DNA of 32,563 bases, from assembly GCA_021413765.1 (NCBI GenBank), contig JAIOPT010000077.1, positions 1 to 32,563 on the forward strand, given 5' to 3'. The translations under genes and the position numbers were made by a program. Shown here piece after piece: positions 20,889 through 28,374 of the stretch; position 1 is the first letter of the stretch, and every line of letters begins with the position of its first letter. This DNA comes from Betaproteobacteria bacterium. GTDB taxonomy: Bacteria > Pseudomonadota > Gammaproteobacteria > Burkholderiales > Gallionellaceae. The notes beneath the pieces were generated by a model, which saw nothing but the letters and a program-made list of their open reading frames with translations, made no database searches and had not been told where the DNA came from.

Positions 20889-21089
20889 TTGCTTATCTTA
20901 CGTCTGCTGCTCATCCTGGCCGCCCTATTCATTGTCTTTTCCGGCGGAGCGTATATGCTTACCCGCAATCGCCGCTATCTAAGTCTAGCTTGGCTAATAG
21001 TGCGCTTCGTGATTTTTATGCTGTTGATATTTGTCGTGCTGTTTTTATTGGAACGTTATGTTTTGGTGGGTTGGCGCATTTTTGTTTAA
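20889..21089 (+). CDS. Small two-helix membrane protein of unknown function
   Basis: A 66-aa protein with two transmembrane segments (about 2-20 and 32-54) joined by a basic loop, TRNRRYLSLAW, ending near LERYVLVGW. The start is TTG at 20889 with AGGG about 8 bases upstream. The first helix leaves no room for a later start. The pattern (two helices around a TRNRRYL-like loop) resembles small uncharacterised membrane proteins common in betaproteobacteria. I do not know a function. It follows lpxC by 92 bases and may be co-transcribed with it. Confidence 0.65.
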   Translation: MLILRLLLILAALFIVFSGGAYMLTRNRRYLSLAWLIVRFVIFMLLIFVVLFLLERYVLVGWRIFV

Positions 21090-21401
21090 GAATAGCCATC
21101 ACTAAACAACTAGTAAATTTTTGCCTTTATTTGTTCCATGCATAATAAAGCAAAGTGGAATTTGCAAACAAGATTGACTGAAATGGAGCAAAAGAATAAC
21201 TCGTCGACCTGTTCTCGGAAGAAGGCCGCCGACTAAACTGCTTGGTCCTATTAATGGATGGCTACACTATCAGATCCTCTGTAGCCAAGCGGAGCGAGTA
21301 GCATATCGAAGCAGACTAATATTTATTTCTATGAAGAGCAAGGCGCATCTCTAAAACAAATTAAACCGTCGATCAACACGGAAGATAAGGAGTTACAAAG
21401 T
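21090..21401. other. Gene-poor stretch after the dcw cluster
   Basis: I see no convincing gene here. There is an imperfectly supported hairpin, TGGCTAC at 21259-21265 with GTAGCCA at 21281-21287. A short open stretch at about 21310-21410 reads as polar protein text without a start or ribosome site. It may be decayed sequence at a rearrangement point. Confidence 0.4.
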
Positions 21402-21803
21402 TCAATGTATTGAGCTTTCAGAATCTTTGTCAAGATGTTGCACAAATTTTTCAGCAGCCTTAAGCACATCATCTAAAGGAATGATAAATGTTAGTTCAAC
21501 CTCACCCATAAATACCCGTACAGCGCACTCAGTAACGGTTCGACCAATGGCTAATTCGATATGCTGCGCAGGAAGTGCATTTTTAGGACCAGACCAAGAT
21601 TTTACTTTTGAATCCGGTTCTTTTGCCCATTTCGATGCAAGTCCAAGAACTGGATATATCAGAGCATTCAATCCTTCTGGATTGATAATAAATTCAGTTT
21701 CAGCACCATTAGTATCTGTTAATGCAAGACAAACTACGTTACTTGCATCGGTAGGGTATGTACGAACTGAAGCTATCGGCCTTAAAGGTTTTTCGTTTGG
21801 CAT
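21402..21803 (-). CDS. Hypothetical protein, unrecognised family
   Basis: A 133-aa soluble-looking protein without signal peptide or membrane helix. It alternates beta-like stretches (VVCLALTDTNGAETEFIIN, ECAVRVFMGEVELTFIIP) with a C-terminal helix (DVLKAAEKFVQHLDKD). The opposite strand also has a long open frame, but this strand has the more protein-like composition and a sensible acidic C terminus. The ATG at 21801-21803 has no strong ribosome site. I do not recognise it. It is isolated and transcribed towards the dcw cluster. Confidence 0.55.
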   Translation of the reverse strand: MPNEKPLRPIASVRTYPTDASNVVCLALTDTNGAETEFIINPEGLNALIYPVLGLASKWAKEPDSKVKSWSGPKNALPAQHIELAIGRTVTECAVRVFMGEVELTFIIPLDDVLKAAEKFVQHLDKDSESSIH

Positions 21804-22070
21804 TTTTTTCTACGGTAAAAGTGATAGTTTAATCTTTAATATTTAGCAGAATGACACCCCGCTGGGAAAGCAACCGCGAAGAAGCATCACTAGAAGTGAA
21901 ATACTCTAATCAAAATTGAATCGCTAATAGAATCGGTTTCCATTATATTGTCTCTACGTCAAGCACACAATGCTGTTTGTGCGAAATACTTGCGCAATGA
22001 ATGTCTTTTAGATATACTTTTCAAAGAAATAATGATGGTTATTTTAAATAACGATAGAAGGAGTAATACC

Positions 22071-22181
22071 ATGGAAGTATTGGTTCCCATAGTAATTTTC
22101 GGCACTGGCATTATTATAGCCACTACATTGGCTGGCTTAGGTATTCAACGGATTATCGAGGGTGAAAAAGGTAATAAATAA
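22071..22181 (+). CDS. 36-aa single-helix membrane microprotein
   Basis: ATG at 22071 with an excellent GAAGGAG 7 bases upstream. The product has one transmembrane helix (about residues 3-25, VLVPIVIFGTGIIIATTLAGLGI) and a charged end, QRIIEGEKGNK. The frame is open further upstream but that part has no ribosome site. It looks like the single-helix small subunits found with respiratory complexes. It precedes a truncated oxidase-like gene, but a strong terminator separates the two. Function unknown. Confidence 0.65.
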   Translation: MEVLVPIVIFGTGIIIATTLAGLGIQRIIEGEKGNK

Positions 22182-22220
22182 ATATTACTCAACTTCTATT
22201 ACAAATTCTCAGCACTCAAA

Positions 22221-22240
22221 ACGATAAAAATCGTTATCGT
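22221..22240 (+). other. Inverted repeat upstream of the terminator
   Basis: ACGATAA / TTATCGT, 7-bp arms around AAATCG, 12 bases before the next palindrome. It could be the first hairpin of a tandem terminator or an operator for a dimeric regulator. Nothing in the sequence decides between these. Confidence 0.4.
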
Positions 22241-22251
22241 GTTATTCGCAT

Positions 22252-22285
22252 AAGCACGGCCATATATGGCCGTGCTTTCGTTATT
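22252..22285 (+). terminator. Intrinsic terminator after the 36-aa gene
   Basis: A perfect GC-rich palindrome at 22252-22277 (arms AAGCACGGCCAT / ATGGCCGTGCTT) followed by TTTCGTTATT. It should end transcription of the microprotein gene. It lies only 33 bases before the next start codon. Confidence 0.7.
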
Positions 22286-22310
22286 AAAGCATCACACCCA
22301 CACTTCCCCC

Positions 22311-22829
22311 ATGCATTTAAACAACTCTGAATTCCCCCACTTAATTAAATTCTTGGTGGTTTCCACAATTTCTTTTTTTTTCGGTGCAATGCATGGCATG
22401 TTGCAGGTGATTCCATCCATACGAGCTTGGCTGGATTCTATCGGCAGCCCTTACGGTGGCCCTGGGCACATGATAGATCCCTTGGCACATGCACACATAA
22501 ACTTAATCGGAGGGCTAGTAATACTGGCAATGGGAACCATGTATTATTTGCTGCCCATAATTAGCGGAAAAGCAATTTACTCTCTGCGCTTGATAAACCA
22601 TTCATTCTGGTGGACAACTATCGGGGTGTTTTATTTTTATACTACGCAAGTGGTATTTGGCATCCTGGAAGGAAATTTATTGCTAGAGAATAACCTGCAG
22701 GCTATGGCACAAGTGCACCGCTATTATGGACCCATCGTAGCCAGCGCAGGAATGACCATGGCGACGGGTTTTTGCATCTATCTTGCTAACGTCTTATTCA
22801 CCCTTAAAAATAAAGACCGGAATCTTTAA
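22311..22829 (+). CDS. Stand-alone protein resembling the C-terminal quarter of a CcoN/NorB-type heme-copper oxidase subunit I
   Basis: A 172-aa membrane protein with four predicted helices (about 13-34, 61-82, 99-120, 139-163). The second helix opens with AHAHINLIGG, in which H60-x-H62 matches the H-x-H of subunit I helix X that holds the low-spin and high-spin hemes. The text continues GTMYYLLP...SLRLINHSFWWTTIG, like CcoN. The copper-ligand histidines and the first two thirds of a catalytic subunit are missing, so it cannot be a normal oxidase. ATG at 22311 is preferred. An ATG at 22266 lies inside the terminator palindrome, and neither has a clear ribosome site. It may be a heme-binding or assembly protein. 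Confidence 0.7.
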   Translation: MHLNNSEFPHLIKFLVVSTISFFFGAMHGMLQVIPSIRAWLDSIGSPYGGPGHMIDPLAHAHINLIGGLVILAMGTMYYLLPIISGKAIYSLRLINHSFWWTTIGVFYFYTTQVVFGILEGNLLLENNLQAMAQVHRYYGPIVASAGMTMATGFCIYLANVLFTLKNKDRNL

Positions 22830-22842
22830 GAACTGTTTATTG

Positions 22843-23271
22843 CTAGAGCGATAAATTCAACGGGAAGCGCAGAACTCCTTCAGCGCCGTTGCGCTTTATC
22901 TGCACCTGTAATACGGATCTGGTGCCCGGAGCAACTTTCGCTGCCCTGCGGTAAACACCCACCTCCCCATCTTGTATTGCCTGTATCCATTGATCTTGGT
23001 CGTCAGTACGGATCGAAACCATAATGTCATGGATCGGTCCACGTTCACCAGTCACTATCACCAAAAACTCGGTTACTCCAGGACGCGGTGGACTGGGCCT
23101 GGATTCAACTCGTACCTCCGCACCTTGCCATTTTTGCGGTTGGGTATCAGCAACTTGGTCTCTGCCGCATGCTACTAGCAGAACCAATAAAAGCAGCTTA
23201 GTATATTTAACACATGTTCTCCACAGTCGGTGAACTAGGGTATGAAAATTATTTTTCTGCTTTGAGTTCAT
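22843..23271 (-). CDS. Predicted lipoprotein, last gene of the CcoG-like operon
   Basis: A 142-aa protein with a positively charged N terminus, a hydrophobic segment (LLLLVLLVAC) and a lipobox LVAC giving a lipidated Cys35. The mature part looks beta-rich (AEVRVESRPSPPRPGVTEFLVIVTGERGPIHDIMVSIRT). The position after ccoG matches that of ccoH/fixH in canonical clusters, and the beta-rich extracytoplasmic fold would also suit FixH-like proteins, but I see no diagnostic motif. I chose the ATG at 23269-23271. A GTG at 23311-23313 would add 14 residues. It overlaps the preceding gene by 23 bases. Confidence 0.7.
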   Translation of the reverse strand: MNSKQKNNFHTLVHRLWRTCVKYTKLLLLVLLVACGRDQVADTQPQKWQGAEVRVESRPSPPRPGVTEFLVIVTGERGPIHDIMVSIRTDDQDQWIQAIQDGEVGVYRRAAKVAPGTRSVLQVQIKRNGAEGVLRFPLNLSL

Positions 23272-23680
23272 GTGATTGATCTTTATTATTCTTATCTGAA
23301 TCCAGCGTGCCACCTATCGATGATCCATATAGATTAACCATGAAACGAACAAAAGCGCTTCCGGCAGCAACATAAAACAAAGCTATGATGAACCCCCAGT
23401 CCACCCAAGGTCGCTCATCACCCGGACGAAGACCCCAAAAAGGAAAACTCAAACCCACCGCAACCAGTAACACTGCAACAGTCACTCCTATAAACCAATA
23501 GGGTATGCTTTTTTGTGACTCCGGAATGGTTTCTACCAACTCCCAATCTTCAAGTCCACGTTTGGCCATACGTTCTTCATCAGAAGCATAGCCAAAATGG
23601 TCTTCCGGCTTCTCACCCCAGCGCGGCTCATCTACTTTCGATAAGCCTTGAGCTTTTTCATCAATATCGCTGGCTATCAT
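23249..23680 (-). CDS. Two-helix membrane protein with PFWGLRP / PWVDWGFIIALFY signature
   Basis: A 143-aa protein with an acidic cytoplasmic-type N terminus (about 58 residues), a transmembrane segment at 60-80, the short loop PFWGLRPGDERPWVDWGF, a second helix at 95-115, and a polar tail. The loop motif P80-x-W-G-x-R-P86 and P91-W-x-D-x-G-F recur in the 221-aa protein at 31525-32190, so the two are probably related. It starts with a strong AAAGGAG and overlaps ccoG by 4 bases, so co-translation with the CcoG-like protein is likely. No known family name. Perhaps an oxidase accessory subunit. Confidence 0.8.
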   Translation of the reverse strand: MIASDIDEKAQGLSKVDEPRWGEKPEDHFGYASDEERMAKRGLEDWELVETIPESQKSIPYWFIGVTVAVLLVAVGLSFPFWGLRPGDERPWVDWGFIIALFYVAAGSAFVRFMVNLYGSSIGGTLDSDKNNKDQSHELKAEK

Positions 23681-25017
23681 AGTTTTCTCCTTTGTTCGGA
23701 AAAATGTTGAACAGGGAATCGCCCCATCCAGGTATCACCTGCGGTGACTTCCACCACAACAGAATATAAGCCTCGTGGCAAATCCTGCGCGATGGAAAGC
23801 ATAAGCGACTCTCGCCCGACCGGGGATAATTTAATGTCCTTAGCGCTAAGCTGGTAACTACCCGGCGGCAAACCTAACACACGCACATGTAGCTCCGCTG
23901 AGTGATACAGTTTATTGGAAAGCGCAATGCGATATTTTTGTACCGTGTGACCTTGCTGGATATCCGCATTGCCCACTGCTACATGATAAGGTTGATATGA
24001 CCACAATCCCCAAATAAACATCGCCGCACCCATTACTACGAAAGGGGTCGTCCAACCCATTCGGGCAAACAAAGAAATTGCGATGCCACGAAATTTATTT
24101 ACATTTTTATTCGTGCGCTCAAGCATATTAAAACGTAATAGCCCAGGGACTCCTTGCTTTTTATGCAAGCGATTGCAAGCATCAACGCAATCGCCGCAAT
24201 TGATACAACTGTCATAAATATCGGTTTTGCGCGGATCCAGATCGATAAAACAAGAAGTGACGCAATAATTACACTTGGCGCATTCATCGCTGCGACTGGC
24301 ATCGTATGCTATATGCAAAGTTTGCTTGGTTTTAAACGAATGCATCCAAACCCTGTAAATGCAGGCGTAGCGGCACCAAAAATGTCTAATTAACGCAATG
24401 TCTATGAAAATGATCACGACACATACCGCGTAAATCCAATGCAGTGATCCCGCCAACTTGGCATTTTCTTGAAATATTACGAAAGACCATACCACACTTG
24501 GCTGATAGAAATAAAATAATGGGATTAGCGCAAAAAACATAGCCACCCCCAAAAATGCAACCCCTAGCAGCGTCCAATTCATGATCTTATTCTTGGCACC
24601 CGCCACGCGCGGCGCTTCGCCGGTTAAACTTACATCGGCATGCTTGCCTAATAGTTTATGCGTAAGATTGTTAGCCCACTCGGCCATAGTATTCTGAGGA
24701 CAAGCCCAACCGCAAAACACAGTACCTGCTGTCGAGTACAACAACACCAAACTACTCGCCAAAAAAAGCCATGCCCCGGTTACCAAGGAAAAATCAGCCA
24801 GCCAGACCTGCCTATCCAGCACAACAAAGGCTGCCGCACTCGGATCAATACGGAATAGGCCGCTAGCCGGAATAAGTACCACAAGGATCAAGACCAACAT
24901 CTGTACCAACCGGCGCTTCCAACGGAATTCGGAATGGACTGACTTGGAACCTATGGCCGTGCCGATAACCTTTACCGGGATACTGGAAATGGATTTATAT
25001 TTGACGCCGCTGGCCAT
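23677..25017 (-). CDS. ccoG: CcoG/FixG-like polyferredoxin, cbb3 oxidase maturation
   Basis: A 446-aa inner-membrane protein. CcoG family proteins reduce copper for the CuB site of cbb3 oxidases. It has helices at about 37-55 and 77-97, the FCGWACPQ motif (C102, C106), further helices at 148-172 and 195-212, then WCRYAC. Two 4Fe-4S sites follow: C246-x2-C-x2-C-x3-C256 and C271-x2-C-x2-C-x3-C281. A helix lies near 325-341 and a C-terminal immunoglobulin-like domain after it (YRIALSNKLYHSAELHVRVLG). The Cys ending the first site is followed by Phe instead of the usual Pro. It lies 7 bases after the spermidine-synthase-like gene. It could serve another metalloenzyme, but the neighbours favour an oxidase. 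Confidence 0.9.
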   Translation of the reverse strand: MASGVKYKSISSIPVKVIGTAIGSKSVHSEFRWKRRLVQMLVLILVVLIPASGLFRIDPSAAAFVVLDRQVWLADFSLVTGAWLFLASSLVLLYSTAGTVFCGWACPQNTMAEWANNLTHKLLGKHADVSLTGEAPRVAGAKNKIMNWTLLGVAFLGVAMFFALIPLFYFYQPSVVWSFVIFQENAKLAGSLHWIYAVCVVIIFIDIALIRHFWCRYACIYRVWMHSFKTKQTLHIAYDASRSDECAKCNYCVTSCFIDLDPRKTDIYDSCINCGDCVDACNRLHKKQGVPGLLRFNMLERTNKNVNKFRGIAISLFARMGWTTPFVVMGAAMFIWGLWSYQPYHVAVGNADIQQGHTVQKYRIALSNKLYHSAELHVRVLGLPPGSYQLSAKDIKLSPVGRESLMLSIAQDLPRGLYSVVVEVTAGDTWMGRFPVQHFSEQRRKL

Positions 25018-25024
25018 AATTTAG

Positions 25025-27640
25025 TTAGTTTCCTGTCGCATTTGCTTCACGATCAAGCGGGCTCAGCTCCAGCAAGTGCACACGGCTCAATTCCGCGTGT
25101 GCATCACCAGTGTTACGCTCAATTCGCCACAATGCACGCACTGCTTCTACGTGATATGGATTAAGACGCAAAATTTTCTGCAACGCCTCTTTGTCACTCA
25201 AACCATGCTCACGAGCCTGCGCTAAAGATGAAAACATATTATCAGCCAACGCATAAGCAATCCAGCGATCTTTTGCATTCGCCTTATAAGCCAAGTGCGT
25301 CAGCTGGTTAGCCTGTTGCGTTGCGCCACGCGCGGCCGCAAGCCAGCTACGCGTCATCAGCTCGCTTGCTACGTAGGCGCGTTCAAAAGTCTCTTTATCA
25401 TTGTCACGAATGCCCAGCAAATTTGCAGCGGCTTCCATTTTCGGCCTGGTTTTCAGCAAAAACTGTAATAACTTTGCCACATCTAATTCACCAGCGTAGC
25501 GCGCGCGGGGCAGTCGAAACTCAATCACTGGCGACCACTCGTCTTGTACTTGTTCCCGACTAGCCGGCAATGGCCCCCAATAGCGTCCCAGCCATGTCCA
25601 CCCCCCCTCGCCTCCAGTCGCCTCTTCCTGTTGCCCCAATGGCATACGCTGCAGATTATGCAGCAACCCCTGCGCGCCTATAAACTTCTGCCGTGGCCCA
25701 ACTAAGGCTAAATGCATTCCATCAAGGAATATTTGCGCATCTGGAAAAGTCTGCCGAAAGCTGTTAAAAATCACATTTAACGATTTATTGTCGAATTGAT
25801 TGAGCGCCAACCACTGAACAAATAATCCGTTTTCGCTTAGGCGATTACGCACTCGCTGAAATTGCTGCACTGATAATAAAGAACTTGACCCTGCCAAATC
25901 CGGATGAAACACGTCGCCGATTATGACATCGTATTGATCCCGACTCGCGCTTAGGAAATGCCGCACGTCGTCACGTTCCACTTTTGTTTGACGCAGAACG
26001 TTGCGATTTAATGGAGCAAACCAGCTCGCTGCGGAATTAATCGCGCCTTGTGACAATTCAACAGCACTACGCGCTAAATCAGGAAACGCCAGAGAGCCAG
26101 CCACAGAAATTCCGGTGCCCAATCCAAGAAATAGTACTGAGCGAGGCTGTTCATGCAATAGCAATGGTAGCCGCGCTTGATTGGACTGCACGAACACCGC
26201 TGTAGGATCAGTTGAAGCATCCATTCTCTGCAAATCGGTCAGCAACACACGCTGCCCGTCTTGCTGCTCCACCACATGAGTCATCGAAATGGCGTCTTCG
26301 TAAAAATATAAATCCCTGCTTCCCGCTTGCGCCTGCGGCAATAGCATATTGACTGGCGGTAATTTTACAACTGGCCATGCTGCCATTAAAAAAAGCGGTA
26401 CAGCAAGCCATGCGGTACGCGACTGTGCCCAAGTTAAACCCAGGATCAACAATGCCGCAGCCGCCACCACCACCGTAGCAGCACTGCCCCAAACCGGAAT
26501 CAGTACCACCCCTGCAACTACCGCGCCGAGAGCAGCACCCAGTGAATTAGCTCCGTATAACCATACCCCACCGCCATTCGAACGGCTGTTTAACAAAGGC
26601 AACCAGGCTCCGAGTGCCAGTGTAACCGGCAGAGTTACCAGCGCGAGCAATAACCCTTGCATTCTCAATGCTTGAAATAAAGAAGCAAACTCAGCTCGCT
26701 CCACCCATGCCGAAAGTGCTGGCAGCAACCATAGACTTAATACGGTAAATCCTCCGGCAGCAATGGGCAAGATTACAAACCACGCCTGCCTGTGCTGACG
26801 TGGCGCGATCAAGCTGCCTATACCGATGCCCAACAGAAATGACGCCAGAATCACTGTCAGCACATACTCGGTGCGTAGCATCACCATACCGAATAATCGC
26901 GTCCACGCTATTTGCAAGGTCAGACTTGCCGCACCGATCCCGGCATAGGCAAACAGAAAAGCTAAACGTGGTCGACTTACCCTAATGCTTTTCTCAGTAA
27001 CCTGCGCTGCGGTGTATCGCGATGAAAGCAGCAACAGCGCAACAACTCCCAAACAACCAATCACGGCAACCACTCTGACCGCCGAGACCCAACCCATGGC
27101 AGGCAGCAACCAAAGTGGTAACAATGCGCCACAAGCAGCACCTAGCGTATTTAAACCGTAAATCTTCCCCAGCTGCTCCGGCTTATTCCCCAGGGATGCT
27201 AAAATCAACGGAAACCCTGCCCCCATGATGAAAGCCGGGAACAATAGCAAACACAATGCAACGCTAGCAATAAGACCGTACCATTGAAACAGCGAAAGTT
27301 GAGCCGCCGCGCCTTCCATTCCCGCCGATGTCATTTGCAGAATCAGAGGCAGGAGTAGGGCGTAAACAGCAATACCACCTTCCAATGCAGCCAATAACAA
27401 CAACGGCCTTTTGATTTGGATAGCCCGGCGTACCGCAAATAAGCTTCCCGCTCCCAATCCCCCCATAAATGCGGCAACAGTCAGCACCACCGCAAAAATA
27501 CTCACACCAAATTGCAAAGAAAGTATGCGCGCCCACAATACCTCGTATGCCACGCTAGTCAGACCGAATAATCCATACAGTGCTGCCAGCGGCCAATAAC
27601 TGCGCTTTGAGATTAATGATTGTGACTCTTTCACCAGCAT
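25025..27640 (-). CDS. Fused polytopic membrane / spermidine synthase-like protein
   Basis: An 871-aa protein. Residues about 15-425 form a long series of transmembrane helices with two similar halves (GLTSVAYEVLWARILSLQFG near 26 and LTLQIAWTRLFGMVM near 240). Residues about 440-675 form a spermidine synthase-like Rossmann domain with the nucleotide loop G506-L-G-T-G510 and DVIIGDVFHPDLAG. Residues 740-871 are helical, repeat-like. Fused MFS/spermidine synthase-like proteins of this layout are common, but polyamine synthesis has not been shown for most. The catalytic acids of true spermidine synthases are not clearly conserved here. ATG at 27638-27640 has AAGG 7 bases upstream. First large gene of the operon with ccoG. 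Confidence 0.85.
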   Translation of the reverse strand: MLVKESQSLISKRSYWPLAALYGLFGLTSVAYEVLWARILSLQFGVSIFAVVLTVAAFMGGLGAGSLFAVRRAIQIKRPLLLLAALEGGIAVYALLLPLILQMTSAGMEGAAAQLSLFQWYGLIASVALCLLLFPAFIMGAGFPLILASLGNKPEQLGKIYGLNTLGAACGALLPLWLLPAMGWVSAVRVVAVIGCLGVVALLLLSSRYTAAQVTEKSIRVSRPRLAFLFAYAGIGAASLTLQIAWTRLFGMVMLRTEYVLTVILASFLLGIGIGSLIAPRQHRQAWFVILPIAAGGFTVLSLWLLPALSAWVERAEFASLFQALRMQGLLLALVTLPVTLALGAWLPLLNSRSNGGGVWLYGANSLGAALGAVVAGVVLIPVWGSAATVVVAAAALLILGLTWAQSRTAWLAVPLFLMAAWPVVKLPPVNMLLPQAQAGSRDLYFYEDAISMTHVVEQQDGQRVLLTDLQRMDASTDPTAVFVQSNQARLPLLLHEQPRSVLFLGLGTGISVAGSLAFPDLARSAVELSQGAINSAASWFAPLNRNVLRQTKVERDDVRHFLSASRDQYDVIIGDVFHPDLAGSSSLLSVQQFQRVRNRLSENGLFVQWLALNQFDNKSLNVIFNSFRQTFPDAQIFLDGMHLALVGPRQKFIGAQGLLHNLQRMPLGQQEEATGGEGGWTWLGRYWGPLPASREQVQDEWSPVIEFRLPRARYAGELDVAKLLQFLLKTRPKMEAAANLLGIRDNDKETFERAYVASELMTRSWLAAARGATQQANQLTHLAYKANAKDRWIAYALADNMFSSLAQAREHGLSDKEALQKILRLNPYHVEAVRALWRIERNTGDAHAELSRVHLLELSPLDREANATGN

Positions 27641-27822
27641 GGCCGAACCTTAATATGCAGTAATATAATTAAAACAAATGCCGGTAACAGCGCAAGAATG
27701 TGTAATTCAAATTTGTTAGGCAACAACTTAGTATTATCTACAAAAAATGACTTTATCCAGCTAAGCCGGGCGAGAATGCAATCTACTATCGCAACAAATT
27801 TATCGAAGAACCAGCTAGACAA
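27631..27822 (-). CDS. Possible 63-aa leader membrane protein
   Basis: An open frame starting with TTG at 27820-27822, ending in TGA that overlaps the next gene start by 10 bases (CCATGCTGGTGA). The translated C-terminal half holds one good transmembrane helix (LHILALLPAFVLIILLHI) and a basic end. Such overlap is usual for real gene pairs here, but there is no ATG and no ribosome site before the TTG. It may be a small membrane protein or simply the 5' leader of the operon. Confidence 0.35.
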   Translation of the reverse strand: MSSWFFDKFVAIVDCILARLSWIKSFFVDNTKLLPNKFELHILALLPAFVLIILLHIKVRPCW

Positions 27823-27883
27823 TTAGTGGAAGCGGGACAGAGGCATCGTTCAATACGCACAAGCGCAGCGCTAAAACGAACCA

Positions 27884-27889
27884 TAAATA
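27884..27889 (-). promoter_or_regulatory. -10 element of an FNR-dependent class II promoter
   Basis: TATTTA on the minus strand, exactly 22 bp downstream of the FNR box edge. This puts the box centre at -41.5 relative to a start near 27877, the standard class II geometry. The hexamer is only a moderate match to TATAAT, as expected for an activator-dependent promoter. Confidence 0.6.
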
Positions 27890-27911
27890 TCGAAGCATGA
27901 CAAGTGCTTCA

Positions 27912-27925
27912 TTGATTTTTATCAA
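27912..27925 (-). promoter_or_regulatory. Perfect FNR/ANR/FixK-type operator
   Basis: TTGAT-N4-ATCAA, the full consensus palindrome for FNR family regulators, which respond to low oxygen. It lies in the only large gap of the respiratory region, upstream of the spermidine-synthase-like/ccoG operon. cbb3-type oxidase genes and ccoGHIS are classical targets of these regulators. Confidence 0.85.
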
Positions 27926-27984
27926 GCAACAAATACAGGGCTAAGCGTCGACAATCATAAAAGCTATATCGTTCTATAATTATA

Positions 27985-28374
27985 TTAAAAGGGGTAAAAC
28001 CAAATAATGCCCACAATAGCGTGTACAAAAGCTAGCGTGATAGTTAACCCGGCAGAAACCATATGCCACACAAATACTTGCTTACCATAAATTCCCATAG
28101 CGATACCCAGCGCCCCAGTAATTAGAAGCATGATTAACAATGGCACGCCCAATAAAAACATAGTCAAATGCTTTTTTTGGATAGTTGAGGGCCTATCTAT
28201 TTTAATCTGGCTGGCCTGCTTTTCAAATGCCTCCATCACTTTAGCGCTATCGCCCTTCTGACTGTTATCATCAGCTCGCGCAGTTGGTATAGCACAAAAT
28301 ATAAATATCACCGATGCAATCAGCCAGTACACTATTAATTTTAGGTAGAAGTCACCCCTTACACTCGCCATCAT
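27985..28374 (-). CDS. Small membrane protein with H-x13-H helix, possible heme b binder
   Basis: A 129-aa protein. It has an N-terminal signal-like helix (about 12-30, cleavage possible after ARA at 33), a short hydrophilic segment, then two helices at about 73-95 and 99-124. H69 lies at the start of the first of these. H104 and H118 are 14 residues apart in the last helix (WHMVSAGLTITLAFVHAIVG). That spacing is what b-type cytochromes use to hold two stacked hemes from one helix. It ends in WFYPF. Start ATG overlaps the preceding stop (ATGA). Last gene of the seven-gene operon. Heme binding is inference from spacing only. Confidence 0.8.
   Translation of the reverse strand: MMASVRGDFYLKLIVYWLIASVIFIFCAIPTARADDNSQKGDSAKVMEAFEKQASQIKIDRPSTIQKKHLTMFLLGVPLLIMLLITGALGIAMGIYGKQVFVWHMVSAGLTITLAFVHAIVGIIWFYPF

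Noticed and set aside
21090-21401. Possible transposase remnant or mobile-element end after the small membrane protein gene.
   Set aside because: No terminal inverted repeats, target duplications or recognisable transposase motifs could be found. Only one short hairpin and a short open stretch are present.
21427-21846. 139-codon frame on the + strand overlapping the 133-aa minus-strand gene.
   Set aside because: Its translation is rich in Ser/Thr/Cys in a way typical of an antisense shadow, it has no ribosome site, and the minus frame has better protein-like structure.
22266-22310. Upstream ATG extending the truncated oxidase-like protein by 15 residues.
   Set aside because: The ATG lies within the right arm of the terminator palindrome and has no ribosome site, and the added residues show no membrane or family features.
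23024-23233. Plus-strand frames across the lipoprotein gene.
   Set aside because: Opposite the well-supported minus-strand operon; no start signal; composition of an antisense read.
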